Shown here piece after piece: positions 23,997 to 31,548 of a stretch of DNA of 64,000 nucleotides. Position 1 is the stretch's first letter. Each line of letters begins with the position of its first letter. The stretch covers positions 124,001 through 188,000 of the forward strand of contig NZ_RCCV01000003.1 of NCBI RefSeq assembly GCF_003664255.1. The letters run 5' to 3'. A program made the translations under genes and the position numbers. The DNA is from Micromonospora sp. M71_S20 (lineage in GTDB: Bacteria; Actinomycetota; Actinomycetes; Mycobacteriales; Micromonosporaceae). The notes under the pieces are model-generated. The model did not search any database. It had not been told where the DNA came from and saw only the letters and a list, made by a program, of their open reading frames with translations.

Positions 23997-25004
23997 ATGG
24001 CGCGACCCATCACGCTCTTCACCGGCCAGTGGGCCGATCTTCCGTTCGACGAGGTCTGCCGCCTCGCCTCCGAGTGGGGCTACGACGGGCTGGAGATCGC
24101 CTGCTGGGGTGACCACTTCGAGGTCGACAAGGCGCTCGCGGACGAGTCGTACGTCGAGCGGAAGCGCGAGACGCTGGCCAAGCACAACCTGAAGGTCTTC
24201 GCGATCTCCAACCACCTGGTCGGCCAGGCCGTCTGCGACCACCCGATCGACGAGCGGCACCAGGGCATCCTGCCCGCCCGGATCTGGGGCGACGGCGAGC
24301 CCGAGGGGGTACGCCGCCGCGCCGCCGAGGAGATCAAGGACACCGCCCGGGCGGCGGCGAAGCTGGGGGTGGACACCGTCGTCGGCTTCACCGGCTCGTC
24401 GATCTGGCACACGCTGGCGATGTTCCCGCCGGTGCCGCCGTCGATGATCGAGCGCGGCTACCAGGACTTCGCCGACCGGTGGAACCCGATCCTGGACGTC
24501 TTCGACGAGGCGGGTGTGCGCTTCGCCCACGAGGTGCACCCGAGCGAGATCGCGTACGACTACTGGACGACGAAGCGGACGCTGGAGGCGGTCGGGCACC
24601 GGCCCGCGTTCGGGCTGAACTGGGACCCGTCGCACTTCGTCTGGCAGGAACTGGACCCGGTGAACTTCATCTTCGACTTCGCCGACCGGATCTACCACGT
24701 CGACTGCAAGGACGCGAAGGTGCGCACCGGGGACGGGCGGCGGGGCCGGCTCGCCTCGCACCTGCCGTGGGCGGACATGCGGCGCGGCTGGGACTTCGTC
24801 TCCACCGGCCACGGCGACGTGCCCTGGGAGGACTGCTTCCGGGCGCTGAACGCGATCGGCTACGCCGGCCCGATCTCGATCGAGTGGGAGGACGCCGGGA
24901 TGGACCGCCTCGTCGGCGCCCCGGAGGCGTTGCAGTTCGTCCGCCGGCTCGCCTTCGACGCCCCGGCGGCGGCCTTCGACGCCGCGTTCACCAGCAAGGA
25001 CTGA
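23997..25004 (+). CDS. Sugar phosphate isomerase/epimerase, xylose-isomerase-like
   Basis: 335 aa. The ATG at 23997 follows AGGGGAGAAG. A complete TIM-barrel isomerase: [64 protein letters not shown] with the metal Glu, [13 protein letters not shown] (Asp, His), [10 protein letters not shown] and [13 protein letters not shown] (last Glu). Close in architecture to cytoplasmic enzymes that sit beside ThuA, DUF1080 and Gfo/Idh/MocA genes and handle keto-sugars or inosose. It probably completes the pathway inside the cell. Its last bases run into a bidirectional terminator. Confidence 0.87.
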   Translation: MARPITLFTGQWADLPFDEVCRLASEWGYDGLEIACWGDHFEVDKALADESYVERKRETLAKHNLKVFAISNHLVGQAVCDHPIDERHQGILPARIWGDGEPEGVRRRAAEEIKDTARAAAKLGVDTVVGFTGSSIWHTLAMFPPVPPSMIERGYQDFADRWNPILDVFDEAGVRFAHEVHPSEIAYDYWTTKRTLEAVGHRPAFGLNWDPSHFVWQELDPVNFIFDFADRIYHVDCKDAKVRTGDGRRGRLASHLPWADMRRGWDFVSTGHGDVPWEDCFRALNAIGYAGPISIEWEDAGMDRLVGAPEALQFVRRLAFDAPAAAFDAAFTSKD

Positions 25005-25050
25005 CCGGCCCGGGCCGCATCCGAGCGGGCCGACGTCGAGCGCCCGCACA

Positions 25051-25088
25051 CGAACGGGCCGGTCGCCCGAAGGTGACCGGCCCGTTCG
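25051..25088. terminator. Bidirectional terminator between convergent genes
   Basis: CGAACGGGCCGGTC at 25051-25064 and its perfect complement at 25075-25088 form a 14-bp stem with a 10-base loop, between the isomerase (+) and the small protein at 25098-25502 (-). Confidence 0.75.
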
Positions 25089-25097
25089 AAGGTGCGA

Positions 25098-25502
25098 TCA
25101 GAGGGTGCTGCCGTTGGTGCCCGAGCTGGACGGCTTGCTACGGGGCGTGGCGGTGGTCGACGTCGACCCGGGGGCCGAGGTCGTGCTCGACGACCCGGTG
25201 GAGCTCTTCGCGCCGGCAGTGGCCGGCGTGCCGGCGAACGCGTCGTCGGCGGCGGTCAGCTCCTGCTTGTGCCCGTTGGTGCTCAGCTTCTCGCCCAGCT
25301 TCGACTGGCCGAGCTTGTCCTTGCCCTCGCTGTAGAGGCGGGTCGCCTGGGCCTGCGCGACACCGGCCGCCTCCTGGACGGTCGGGTGGTCGAGCACCTT
25401 GCGGCCCCGGATCACCAGCTCCTCGTACTTTTCCCGACCGGCACGGGCGCCCAGGACGAATCCCGCAGCCAGCCCGCCAAGGAACATCATCTTTCCGCGC
25501 AT
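25098..25502 (-). CDS. Small membrane-anchored coiled-coil protein (YtxH-like)
   Basis: 134 aa. A GGAAGGAG site precedes the ATG at 25502. The N-terminus MMFLGGLAAGFVLGARAGREKYEELV is one short hydrophobic anchor followed by the RAGREKYE motif typical of YtxH-like actinobacterial proteins; then a helical charged stretch and a Ser/Thr/Ala-rich disordered tail (SSTGSSSTTSAPGSTST). Likely tethered to the membrane with the tail in the cytoplasm or wall. No enzymatic motif. Function unknown; YtxH-like proteins are often stress-associated. Confidence 0.8.
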   Translation of the reverse strand: MRGKMMFLGGLAAGFVLGARAGREKYEELVIRGRKVLDHPTVQEAAGVAQAQATRLYSEGKDKLGQSKLGEKLSTNGHKQELTAADDAFAGTPATAGAKSSTGSSSTTSAPGSTSTTATPRSKPSSSGTNGSTL

Positions 25503-25774
25503 GGCGGCTCCTTCCGTACCTGACGCGCCGTCGACCGACGGGTACCCCCGCCGGAGGCGACCAAGTCGCGCCTGCCTTCTCTGTCTGCAGCTAACTACCC
25601 ATCCTGCTCTCCGCTCATACCTCCTTGTGCCGGGATGACGATTTGTCCGGGTTTATTGTCGTGTCGTCCGGGTGCCGATCCATGGGGTAACCCCCTGGAC
25701 CAACACCCCCCGGAATCCTGTACTCTTGTCCCCGTCGCACGGCGCAGCGAGATCGGCGCCGGACGACGCAACGG

Positions 25775-25847
25775 TCCCCCGTAGCTCAATTGGCAGAGCA
25801 GCCGGCTGTTAACCGGCAGGTTTTTGGTTCGAGTCCAAACGGGGGAG
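25775..25847 (+). tRNA. tRNA-Asn (GTT)
   Basis: 73-base cloverleaf: acceptor TCCCCCG pairs with CGGGGGA, D-arm AGCTCAATTGGCAGAGCA, anticodon stem CCGGC/GCCGG with loop containing GTT, T-arm GGTTCGAGTCC. No CCA is encoded. A possible promoter -10 (TACTCT) lies near 25730. The 25503-25774 gap otherwise holds only the divergent promoters of the small protein and this tRNA. Confidence 0.95.
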
Positions 25848-25857
25848 CTTTACACAC

Positions 25858-25890
25858 CGAACGCCCGCCGGCCATGCCGGCGGGCGTTCG
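25858..25890 (+). terminator. Terminator hairpin after tRNA-Asn
   Basis: Perfect 15-bp stem (25858-25872 with 25876-25890) around a CAT loop, starting ten bases after the tRNA. The rest of the 25848-26190 gap shows no gene; TAGACT at about 26103 may be a -10 for the oxidoreductase gene. Confidence 0.75.
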
Positions 25891-26190
25891 CCGTTCCCGC
25901 CGCCGCTGCCACCGCCACCGGCGGGCGCCGCTGCTGCTTCCGCGCCGTCCCGCCGCCGCACTGCCGTCGTGTGTCGCCGTGCTCGCCGTCCGCCGACCGC
26001 CGCCCGTGTCCGTCGTGACGGTGGTCGTGCCCGGCGGGTGCGGGACGGCCTGTTTCGCCCACCCCCGGGCCGCTCGCCCGGCAGGATGGTCGATGTCGAC
26101 CTAGACTCCCGCTGCGTCGATTGGTGCGTCGATTCACAGGGTGGGTGGCCGGGCCGGCTGTCCCGGCGGACGGAGAGCGGGAGGTGCGAG

Positions 26191-27429
26191 ATGCTCGCGG
26201 AGACCGACGTCATCGTGGTCGGCGGCGGCCTGGCCGGGCTCGCCGCGGCCCGGCGGCTGCACCGGGCGGGTGTGCCGTGGCGGCTGCTGGAGGCCGGCGG
26301 CCGGCTCGGCGGCCGGGTCGCCACCGACGCGGTCGACGGCTACCTGCTGGACCGGGGCTTCCAGGTGCTCAACACCGCGTACCCACGGCTCGGCGCCCTG
26401 CTGGACGTCGACCGGCTGCGCCTCGGACACTTCACGTCCGGCGTGCTGGTGCGCAGGGGCGACCGGCTGGCCCGACTGGTGAACCCGCTGCGCGAACCCA
26501 CCGGTGCGCCCGGCACCGCGCTGGCCGGCGTCGGCTCCCTGCTCGACCGGCTACGGTTCGCCGCGCTCGCCACGGGCTGCGCCACCCTGCCGAAGGGACG
26601 GCTGCTCGCCGCCCCGGAGACCAGCACCGAGGCCGCGCTGCGCCGCGCCGGGCTCTCCGACGCGATCATCGAGGAACTGCTGCGGCCGTTCCTCTCCGGC
26701 GTCCTCGTCGACCGGGAACTGGAGACCTCCAGCCACGTGCTGGCGATGGTGCTGCGCTCCTTCGCCCGGGGCCGGATCGGCCTGCCCGCCGAGGGGATGG
26801 CCGCGCTGCCCCACGCCGTCGCCGACCCGCTCCCGGCGGAGCTGATCGACCTGGACACCCCGGTCGCCGAGGTCGCGCCCGGCCGGGTCCGCACCCAGGC
26901 CGGCGACCTGCGCTGCCGCGCCGTCGTGGTCGCCGTGGACCCGCCGGCGGCGACCACGCTGCTGCCGGGCCTGCCGGCGGTACGCACCCACAGCTACACG
27001 ACCTACTACCACAGCACGCAGGAGCCGCCGCTCGACGAGCCGATCCTGCTCGTCGACGGGGACCGGCGGGAGATCGTCGCCAACACGGTGGTGGTCAGCA
27101 GGGCCGCGCCCACGTACGCGCCGGACGGTCGGCACCTGGTCGCCACCTCCGTGGTCGGTCCGTCGGCCCCGCCCGAGCCGACGGTGCGGGCGGAACTCAC
27201 CCGGCTCTACGGCCGGTCCACGGCGGACTGGACCCACCTGACCACGGTGTCCATTCCCGACGCGCTACCGGCCGCGCCCCCGCCGCAGGGGCGGTTGCGC
27301 AAGCCGGTGGCGCTGGGGGAGGGCCTGTTCGTGGCCGGGGACCACCGCGACAGCCCCTCCATCCAGGGCGCCCTCGCCAGCGGCTGGCGGGCCGCCGGGG
27401 CCGTCCTGTCGGAGCTGCGTACCGGCTGA
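26191..27429 (+). CDS. FAD-dependent amine-oxidase/phytoene-desaturase-like oxidoreductase
   Basis: 412 aa from the ATG at 26191 with a GGGAGG site. Dinucleotide-binding VIVVGGGLAGLAAARRLHRAG at residue 8, then GGRLGGRVATDAVDGYLLDRGFQV, the second FAD motif of the amine-oxidase/protoporphyrinogen-oxidase superfamily, and a C-terminal FVAGDHRDSPSIQGALASGWRAAGAVL that closes the FAD site. No signal peptide or membrane helix. The close relatives I recall are 'NAD(P)/FAD-dependent oxidoreductases' of unknown substrate; carotenoid or amine oxidation are both possible. It stands alone, not linked to a carotenoid cluster here. Confidence 0.85.
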   Translation: MLAETDVIVVGGGLAGLAAARRLHRAGVPWRLLEAGGRLGGRVATDAVDGYLLDRGFQVLNTAYPRLGALLDVDRLRLGHFTSGVLVRRGDRLARLVNPLREPTGAPGTALAGVGSLLDRLRFAALATGCATLPKGRLLAAPETSTEAALRRAGLSDAIIEELLRPFLSGVLVDRELETSSHVLAMVLRSFARGRIGLPAEGMAALPHAVADPLPAELIDLDTPVAEVAPGRVRTQAGDLRCRAVVVAVDPPAATTLLPGLPAVRTHSYTTYYHSTQEPPLDEPILLVDGDRREIVANTVVVSRAAPTYAPDGRHLVATSVVGPSAPPEPTVRAELTRLYGRSTADWTHLTTVSIPDALPAAPPPQGRLRKPVALGEGLFVAGDHRDSPSIQGALASGWRAAGAVLSELRTG

Positions 27430-27472
27430 ACGGAGGGTCACGCCCCGTTGATGATCACTTATGCTCCTCGCC

Positions 27473-28426
27473 ATGCCCGCACCCCTTCCGCCGCCCAACC
27501 TCGACGCCGCGGCGGCGTACCCCCAGGTCGGTCAGGTGCGCGCGGCCCTCGCGGCGCGCGACTGGCCGGCCCTGCGCGCGTTCGTCGACGGGCAGGACCC
27601 GCACGGCCGGACCTTCCTCGTCGGCGAGGCCGGTGAGACCGCGGACATCGAGGAGTTTCTCCGTGGGGTGCTGGCCCAGCGGCCCGACGACGCGCTCGCC
27701 GGCGCCCTGCTCGGGGCCCACCTGATCCGGGCCGGCTGGCGGATCCGTTCGTCCTACCGCGCCCAGCACGTCAGCCGGCAGCAGTTCGCCGAGTTCCACG
27801 CTCATCTGCGGCGCGCCGAGCAGGTGCTCATCGAGGTCACCGCCCGGCACCCGGACGACGCGGCGGCGTGGACGCAGCGGATCACCAACGCGCGCGGACT
27901 GGAGCTCGGCCAGGCGGAGGCGCGCCGCCGCTACGACCAGCTCGCCAAGCACCACCCGCACCACCTGCCGGCCCAGGCCTCGCTGCTGCAACAGTTCTGC
28001 CCGAAGTGGAGCGGCACCTGGGAGCGGGCACACGGCTTCGCCCGGGAGTGCGCCGACGCCGCCCCGCCCGGCGCCCCGAACGCGGTGCTGGTGGTCGAGG
28101 CCCACCTGGAGGAGGCGCTCGACCACGACAACCTCCGCGAGGCGAGCGCCCACCTGCGGGCCGGGCACGTGCAGCGCGAGATCCACCAGGCGGCGCAGCG
28201 GTCGGTCTGGCACCCCGAGTTCCGCAACGGCTGGGGCTGGGTCTGGGTGCGCAGCGTCTTCGCGATGGCCTTCTGCCTGATGGACGAATACCCGGCGGCG
28301 GCCCAGCAGTTCGCGGCCATGGGGCCGCTCGGCGACGAGGCGATGTTCGGCTACGTCGACGGCGACGCGACCAGGCAGTTCCAGCGGTTCCGCGACAAGG
28401 CGTACGCGAAGGGTGGGCAGTCATGA
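27473..28426 (+). CDS. Helical-repeat (TPR-like) protein of unknown function
   Basis: 317 aa. I chose the ATG at 27473: TATGCT at 27460-27465 is a good -10 placing the transcript start at this ATG (leaderless), and the earlier in-frame ATG at 27461 lies within that -10. The protein is soluble, rich in Ala, His and Arg, and reads as antiparallel helices (DALAGALLGAHLIRAGW, AWTQRITNARGLELGQAEARRRYDQL), resembling TPR-type repeats. Trp-rich stretch WHPEFRNGWGWVWVRS near residue 250. Its stop overlaps the M16 peptidase start (ATGA), so the two are translationally coupled and probably act together. No known function. Confidence 0.75.
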   Translation: MPAPLPPPNLDAAAAYPQVGQVRAALAARDWPALRAFVDGQDPHGRTFLVGEAGETADIEEFLRGVLAQRPDDALAGALLGAHLIRAGWRIRSSYRAQHVSRQQFAEFHAHLRRAEQVLIEVTARHPDDAAAWTQRITNARGLELGQAEARRRYDQLAKHHPHHLPAQASLLQQFCPKWSGTWERAHGFARECADAAPPGAPNAVLVVEAHLEEALDHDNLREASAHLRAGHVQREIHQAAQRSVWHPEFRNGWGWVWVRSVFAMAFCLMDEYPAAAQQFAAMGPLGDEAMFGYVDGDATRQFQRFRDKAYAKGGQS

Positions 28427-30123
28427 TCCAGGAACTGGACGTGGACGGGGTGCCCACGCTGCTCGCCCCCACCGGCGGGCCGATGCGCGCCGGGCTGACC
28501 TTCCGGGTCGGCACCGCCGACGAGACGCTGGCCCGCAGCGGCATCACCCACCTGCTGGAACACCTCGCCCTGGCCCCCCTCGGGCTGGCCGACTACCACG
28601 TCAACGGCGCCACCGCGCCGGTGTTCACCACGTTCCACATGCAGGGCTCCGCGCAGGACATCGCCACCTTCCTCACCTCGGTCTGCGCCAACCTGACCGA
28701 GCTGCCGACCGGCCGGCTGGACGTGGAGAAGGAGATCCTGCGCACCGAGCACAGCAGCCGGGGCACGGCCGCCGTCGACGACATCCCGCTGTGGCGGCAC
28801 GGCGCCCGCGACTTCGGCATCACCAGCTACCCGGAGTGGGGGCTCTCCGCGCTCACCGCCGACGACCTGCGGCAGTGGGCCGCCCGCTGGTTCACCCGGG
28901 AGAACGCGGTGCTCTGGATCGCCGGGAAGGCCGTCCCCGCCGGGCTGCGCCTGACGCTGCCCCCGGGCGTACGGCAGCCGGTGCCGGCGGCGTCGTCGGC
29001 GCTGCCGCAGACCCCCGCGTACTTCGTCGGCGGGTCGCGGGCGGTGGTGCTGGACGCCGTCGTGCGGCGCCGGACCGCCGCGAGCGTCTTCGCCGGGGTG
29101 CTGGAGCGCGAGCTGTACCGGGCGCTGCGCCAGGACGGCGGGCTCTCCTACCAGACGACGGCGGGCTACGAGCCGCGCGGCGACGGCCACGCGACGCTGC
29201 GGGCGCTGGCCGACGCGCTGCCGGAGAAGCAGGACGCCGTGCTCGGCGGCTTCGTCGACACGCTCGCCAAGCTCCGGGTCGGCCGGATCGAACAGGCCGA
29301 CCTCGACGCCGTCGTGGCGAAACGGGAGGACTTCCTCGGCACCGCCGAGGTGGACGCGGCGCGGCTGCCGTCGTACGCCTTCAACGTGCTCACCGGGGAG
29401 CGCAACCTCACGGTCGACGAGCACCGGGCCGAGCTGAAGGCCGTCAGCACGGACGACGTGCACGAGGTGGCCCGCGAGGCGCTGGACGGGGCGCTGCTGA
29501 TGGTGCCCGAGGGGCACCGGGCCGACTGGGCCGGCTTCGCCGCGGCGCCCACCCGCTCGGCCGACACGGTCGCCGGCACTCCCTACCAGGAGAAGGAGGG
29601 CGACGGCGAGCTGCACGTCGGCGTGGACGGCGTGAGCTGGCTCGGCCACGGCGGCCCGCTCACGGTGAGGTACGCCGAATGCGCCCTCATGCTCGCCTGG
29701 CCCGACGGCGCCCGGCAGCTCATCGGCGAGGACGCCATCTCGATGCGGATCGAACCGACCATGTTCGACCTGCACCCCGGCGCGATCCGGGTGATCGACT
29801 CCCAGGTGCCGGCCGACCGGCAGGTGGTCATGCCGGCCCGCGACCCGGCACGCATCCCGCAGCCACGGGCCGCGACAGCCGGCTCCGGCTCCGCACGGCG
29901 GGAGCCGGTGAAGCGCTCCTGGTGGGAGATCCCGCTGATGGTCGTCAGCGGCCTCGCCGCGCTGGTGATCGGCGGGGGAACCTTCCTGCTGACCCTCGGC
30001 ATGTTCATCACCGAGACCGCCGAGAGCGACGAGGGCTGGCTGTGGGGCGTCATCGCGGTGGGATGGCTGCTCACTGTTATCCTCGCGTTGCCCATCGTGC
30101 TGCTACGCCGGCGACGCCGATGA
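28423..30123 (+). CDS. M16-type zinc peptidase with C-terminal membrane anchor
   Basis: 566 aa. The inverted zinc motif HxxEH is intact as THLLEHLAL near residue 43, with the downstream acidic ligand expected in LDVEKEILRTEHSS about 70 residues later, so catalysis is plausible. The middle half resembles the second M16 domain (LYRALRQDGGLSYQTTAGYEPRGDG). Residues ~455-500 are a linker and ~505-560 hold two hydrophobic helices before an RRRRR tail: the protease would be anchored with the catalytic part in the cytoplasm. M16 enzymes usually lack such anchors. Coupled to 27473-28426. Confidence 0.8.
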   Translation: MIQELDVDGVPTLLAPTGGPMRAGLTFRVGTADETLARSGITHLLEHLALAPLGLADYHVNGATAPVFTTFHMQGSAQDIATFLTSVCANLTELPTGRLDVEKEILRTEHSSRGTAAVDDIPLWRHGARDFGITSYPEWGLSALTADDLRQWAARWFTRENAVLWIAGKAVPAGLRLTLPPGVRQPVPAASSALPQTPAYFVGGSRAVVLDAVVRRRTAASVFAGVLERELYRALRQDGGLSYQTTAGYEPRGDGHATLRALADALPEKQDAVLGGFVDTLAKLRVGRIEQADLDAVVAKREDFLGTAEVDAARLPSYAFNVLTGERNLTVDEHRAELKAVSTDDVHEVAREALDGALLMVPEGHRADWAGFAAAPTRSADTVAGTPYQEKEGDGELHVGVDGVSWLGHGGPLTVRYAECALMLAWPDGARQLIGEDAISMRIEPTMFDLHPGAIRVIDSQVPADRQVVMPARDPARIPQPRAATAGSGSARREPVKRSWWEIPLMVVSGLAALVIGGGTFLLTLGMFITETAESDEGWLWGVIAVGWLLTVILALPIVLLRRRRR

Positions 30124-30186
30124 GCGACGGCGCCGTTTCGTGCTGGCCGGTGATCCACCGGGCGGGATAAGATCCGGCGCGGTATT

Positions 30187-30263
30187 GGGGCGGTAGCTCA
30201 GCCGGTTAGAGCAGGGGACTCATAATCCCTCGGTCGCGGGTTCGAGTCCCGCCCGCCCCACCA
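30187..30263 (+). tRNA. tRNA-Met (CAT), integration target
   Basis: 77 bases including an encoded CCA. Acceptor GGGGCGG pairs with CCGCCCC, D-arm AGCTCAGCCGGTTAGAGCA, anticodon loop CTCATAA, T-arm GGGTTCGAGTCCC. A G-C first pair argues against initiator tRNA; an Ile-type CAT tRNA (modified) is the alternative. Its 3' half from the anticodon loop is repeated at 31236-31275, marking it as the attachment site of an integrated element. Confidence 0.92.
30219..30258 (+). repeat. attL-like repeat (inside tRNA-Met)
   Basis: Forty bases from the anticodon loop through the acceptor strand of tRNA-Met, identical to 31236-31275. Confidence 0.85.
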
Positions 30264-30277
30264 GGCAAACGCCCTGC

Positions 30278-30888
30278 TCAACCATGCTGCCGACGATCTG
30301 GGCGCACCGCATCGAGATCCGGACCGACGCCCGCAGTCCGCACTGAGTCCGCAGCGGCACGGCCCGCCGCCCGGTCGAGGCGGTCCGCCACCTGGTCCAG
30401 GTCGTCCTCGAAGAGGTCCGCGTACACGTCCAGCGTCATCGCCGCCGAGGCGTGCCCGAGCATCCGCTGCACCGCTTTCACGTTGGCGCCCTCGGCCACC
30501 GCGAGACTGGCCGCCGTGTGCCGCAGCTCGTGCGGGGTCAGGCCGGCGAGACCGATCGACTCCGCAGCCCGATCGAAGACGCGGCGACGGAAGTTGTTGT
30601 TGCGCAGCACCTCGCCGGCCGGGGAGGTGAACACCAGCTCGTCACCGGAACGGCCGGTGATCTGCGCGGCGATCGGCTCGACCAGGAACCGGGGGAGCGG
30701 CACCGACCGCCGTTGGTGCGTCTTCGGCGTACCGAACACCGCCCGGCCGTTGACCTCGGTCACCGACTCCGCCACCAGCAGCCGACGTTTAACCAGGTCC
30801 ACCCGGCGGACCCGAAGCGCTGCCAGCTCGCCCCACCGCAGCCCGCCCGCCGTGTGGCAGCAGGAGCGAGGGACGCTCGCGTGAAAAA
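30278..30888 (-). pseudogene. Tyrosine recombinase (integrase), N-terminally truncated
   Basis: The C-terminal catalytic domain is intact: GLRWGELAALRVRRVDL (first Arg), TPHELRHTAASLAVAEG (HxxR-H), RMLGHASAAMTLDVYADLF (His and the catalytic Tyr). The coding frame continues upstream of the first start (30802) through the Arg box but meets an in-frame TAG at about 30887, so the N-terminal core-binding domain and the first part of the catalytic domain are missing. It reads towards the tRNA, 14 bases from its CCA, as functional integrases do. Without the DNA-arm and core-binding regions it is unlikely to work. Confidence 0.85.
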
Positions 30889-30889
30889 T

Positions 30890-31075
30890 CTAGTTCCCGC
30901 CGCCGCCTGCATCGCCACCAGCGCCCCCGTCCGGCGGAGGGTGAAGCAGATCAGGTGGCCCGTCTTCGGACCGGGAGTTTCGTGGCTTAAACAGAGCGAT
31001 CACCATGAGCACCAAAAGGGGCAGCAGGATCGCGACAACGACAACAAGCCTCACCGTCTCGATCACTGACACCAC
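30890..31075 (-). CDS. Small putative membrane protein in the element remnant
   Basis: 61 aa if started at the GTG at 31075. One strong hydrophobic helix (VVVVAILLPLLVLMVIALF), then a basic and Pro/Gly-rich cytoplasmic tail. On the minus strand TAGGCT lies six bases before the GTG, which would suit a leaderless transcript; no ribosome-binding site is seen. It follows the integrase break directly. Could be a residual cargo gene or chance; I cannot assign a function. Confidence 0.4.
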   Translation of the reverse strand: MVSVIETVRLVVVVAILLPLLVLMVIALFKPRNSRSEDGPPDLLHPPPDGGAGGDAGGGGN

Positions 31076-31235
31076 GAAACGAGCCTACGATCGCCGAGGG
31101 GTGGAGTCTAGGCGGTGCAGTCCGCACCTGGTCCGCAAGAGGGCGACGGACAGCGGGGGAGTGGTGAGAGATGCCGAGAGGCGTTTCCGCTGCTAGACCA
31201 CCATGTGCCCAGGTCGACGGATCGCCCATCTTGAT

Positions 31236-31275
31236 CTCATAATCCCTCGGTCGCGGGTTCGAGTCCCGCCCGCCC
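31236..31275 (+). repeat. attR-like repeat (partial tRNA)
   Basis: Identical to 30219-30258. It lacks the D-arm and 5' acceptor strand and diverges at the CCA (one C missing), so it is not a tRNA gene but the right-hand boundary of the former element. Confidence 0.85.
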
Positions 31276-31455
31276 ACCGGTATCGCGGTAGTGGGACTGA
31301 AGCATCGGGTCGGGCGTCCCCGGTAGGTCGACTTCTTGCCGGCCCTGCAACGCCTTCCAGGCGGCACGGCACCCCGCTTGTCCGCCCGCTCCGCCGGCAC
31401 GTCGGGCATTGAGTCCGTTCACTTTGATGTTCGTGGATGGTAGCGTCCTGGAAAC

Positions 31456-31474
31456 ATTGCAAGGACTTGCATTG
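31456..31474. promoter_or_regulatory. LacI/MalR-type operator-like site upstream of the debranching enzyme
   Basis: ATTGCAAGGACTTGCATTG contains TTGCAAG and CTTGCA elements in near-inverted and direct arrangement, like operators of maltose-type LacI regulators in actinomycetes. A related site lies at 61661-61679 upstream of the alpha-amylase gene. Confidence 0.55.
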
Positions 31475-31548
31475 ATCGATGGTCGGTGGACGGGCCCGCT
31501 GCCGACCTCCTCGCCCCACGCCCCCGCCCCCGCGAGGAGGTCTTTCGC

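Larger units (their letters stand above)
30219..31275. mobile_element. Remnant of an integrative element between 40-bp att repeats
   Basis: A 40-base segment of the tRNA-Met 3' half (30219-30258) is exactly repeated at 31236-31275. Between them lie only a decayed tyrosine integrase adjoining the tRNA (30278-30888), a small putative membrane protein and noncoding DNA, about 1 kb in all. This is the standard geometry of an actinomycete integrative plasmid or phage inserted at a tRNA, with the cargo deleted. Confidence 0.8.

Noticed and set aside
30452..31069. 205-aa plus-strand ORF across the integrase remnant
   Set aside because: It is the complement of the integrase catalytic motifs and has no domain.
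31236..31275. Second tRNA gene
   Set aside because: It has only the anticodon loop, T-arm and 3' strand; no D-arm or 5' acceptor strand lies upstream, so it is an att repeat.
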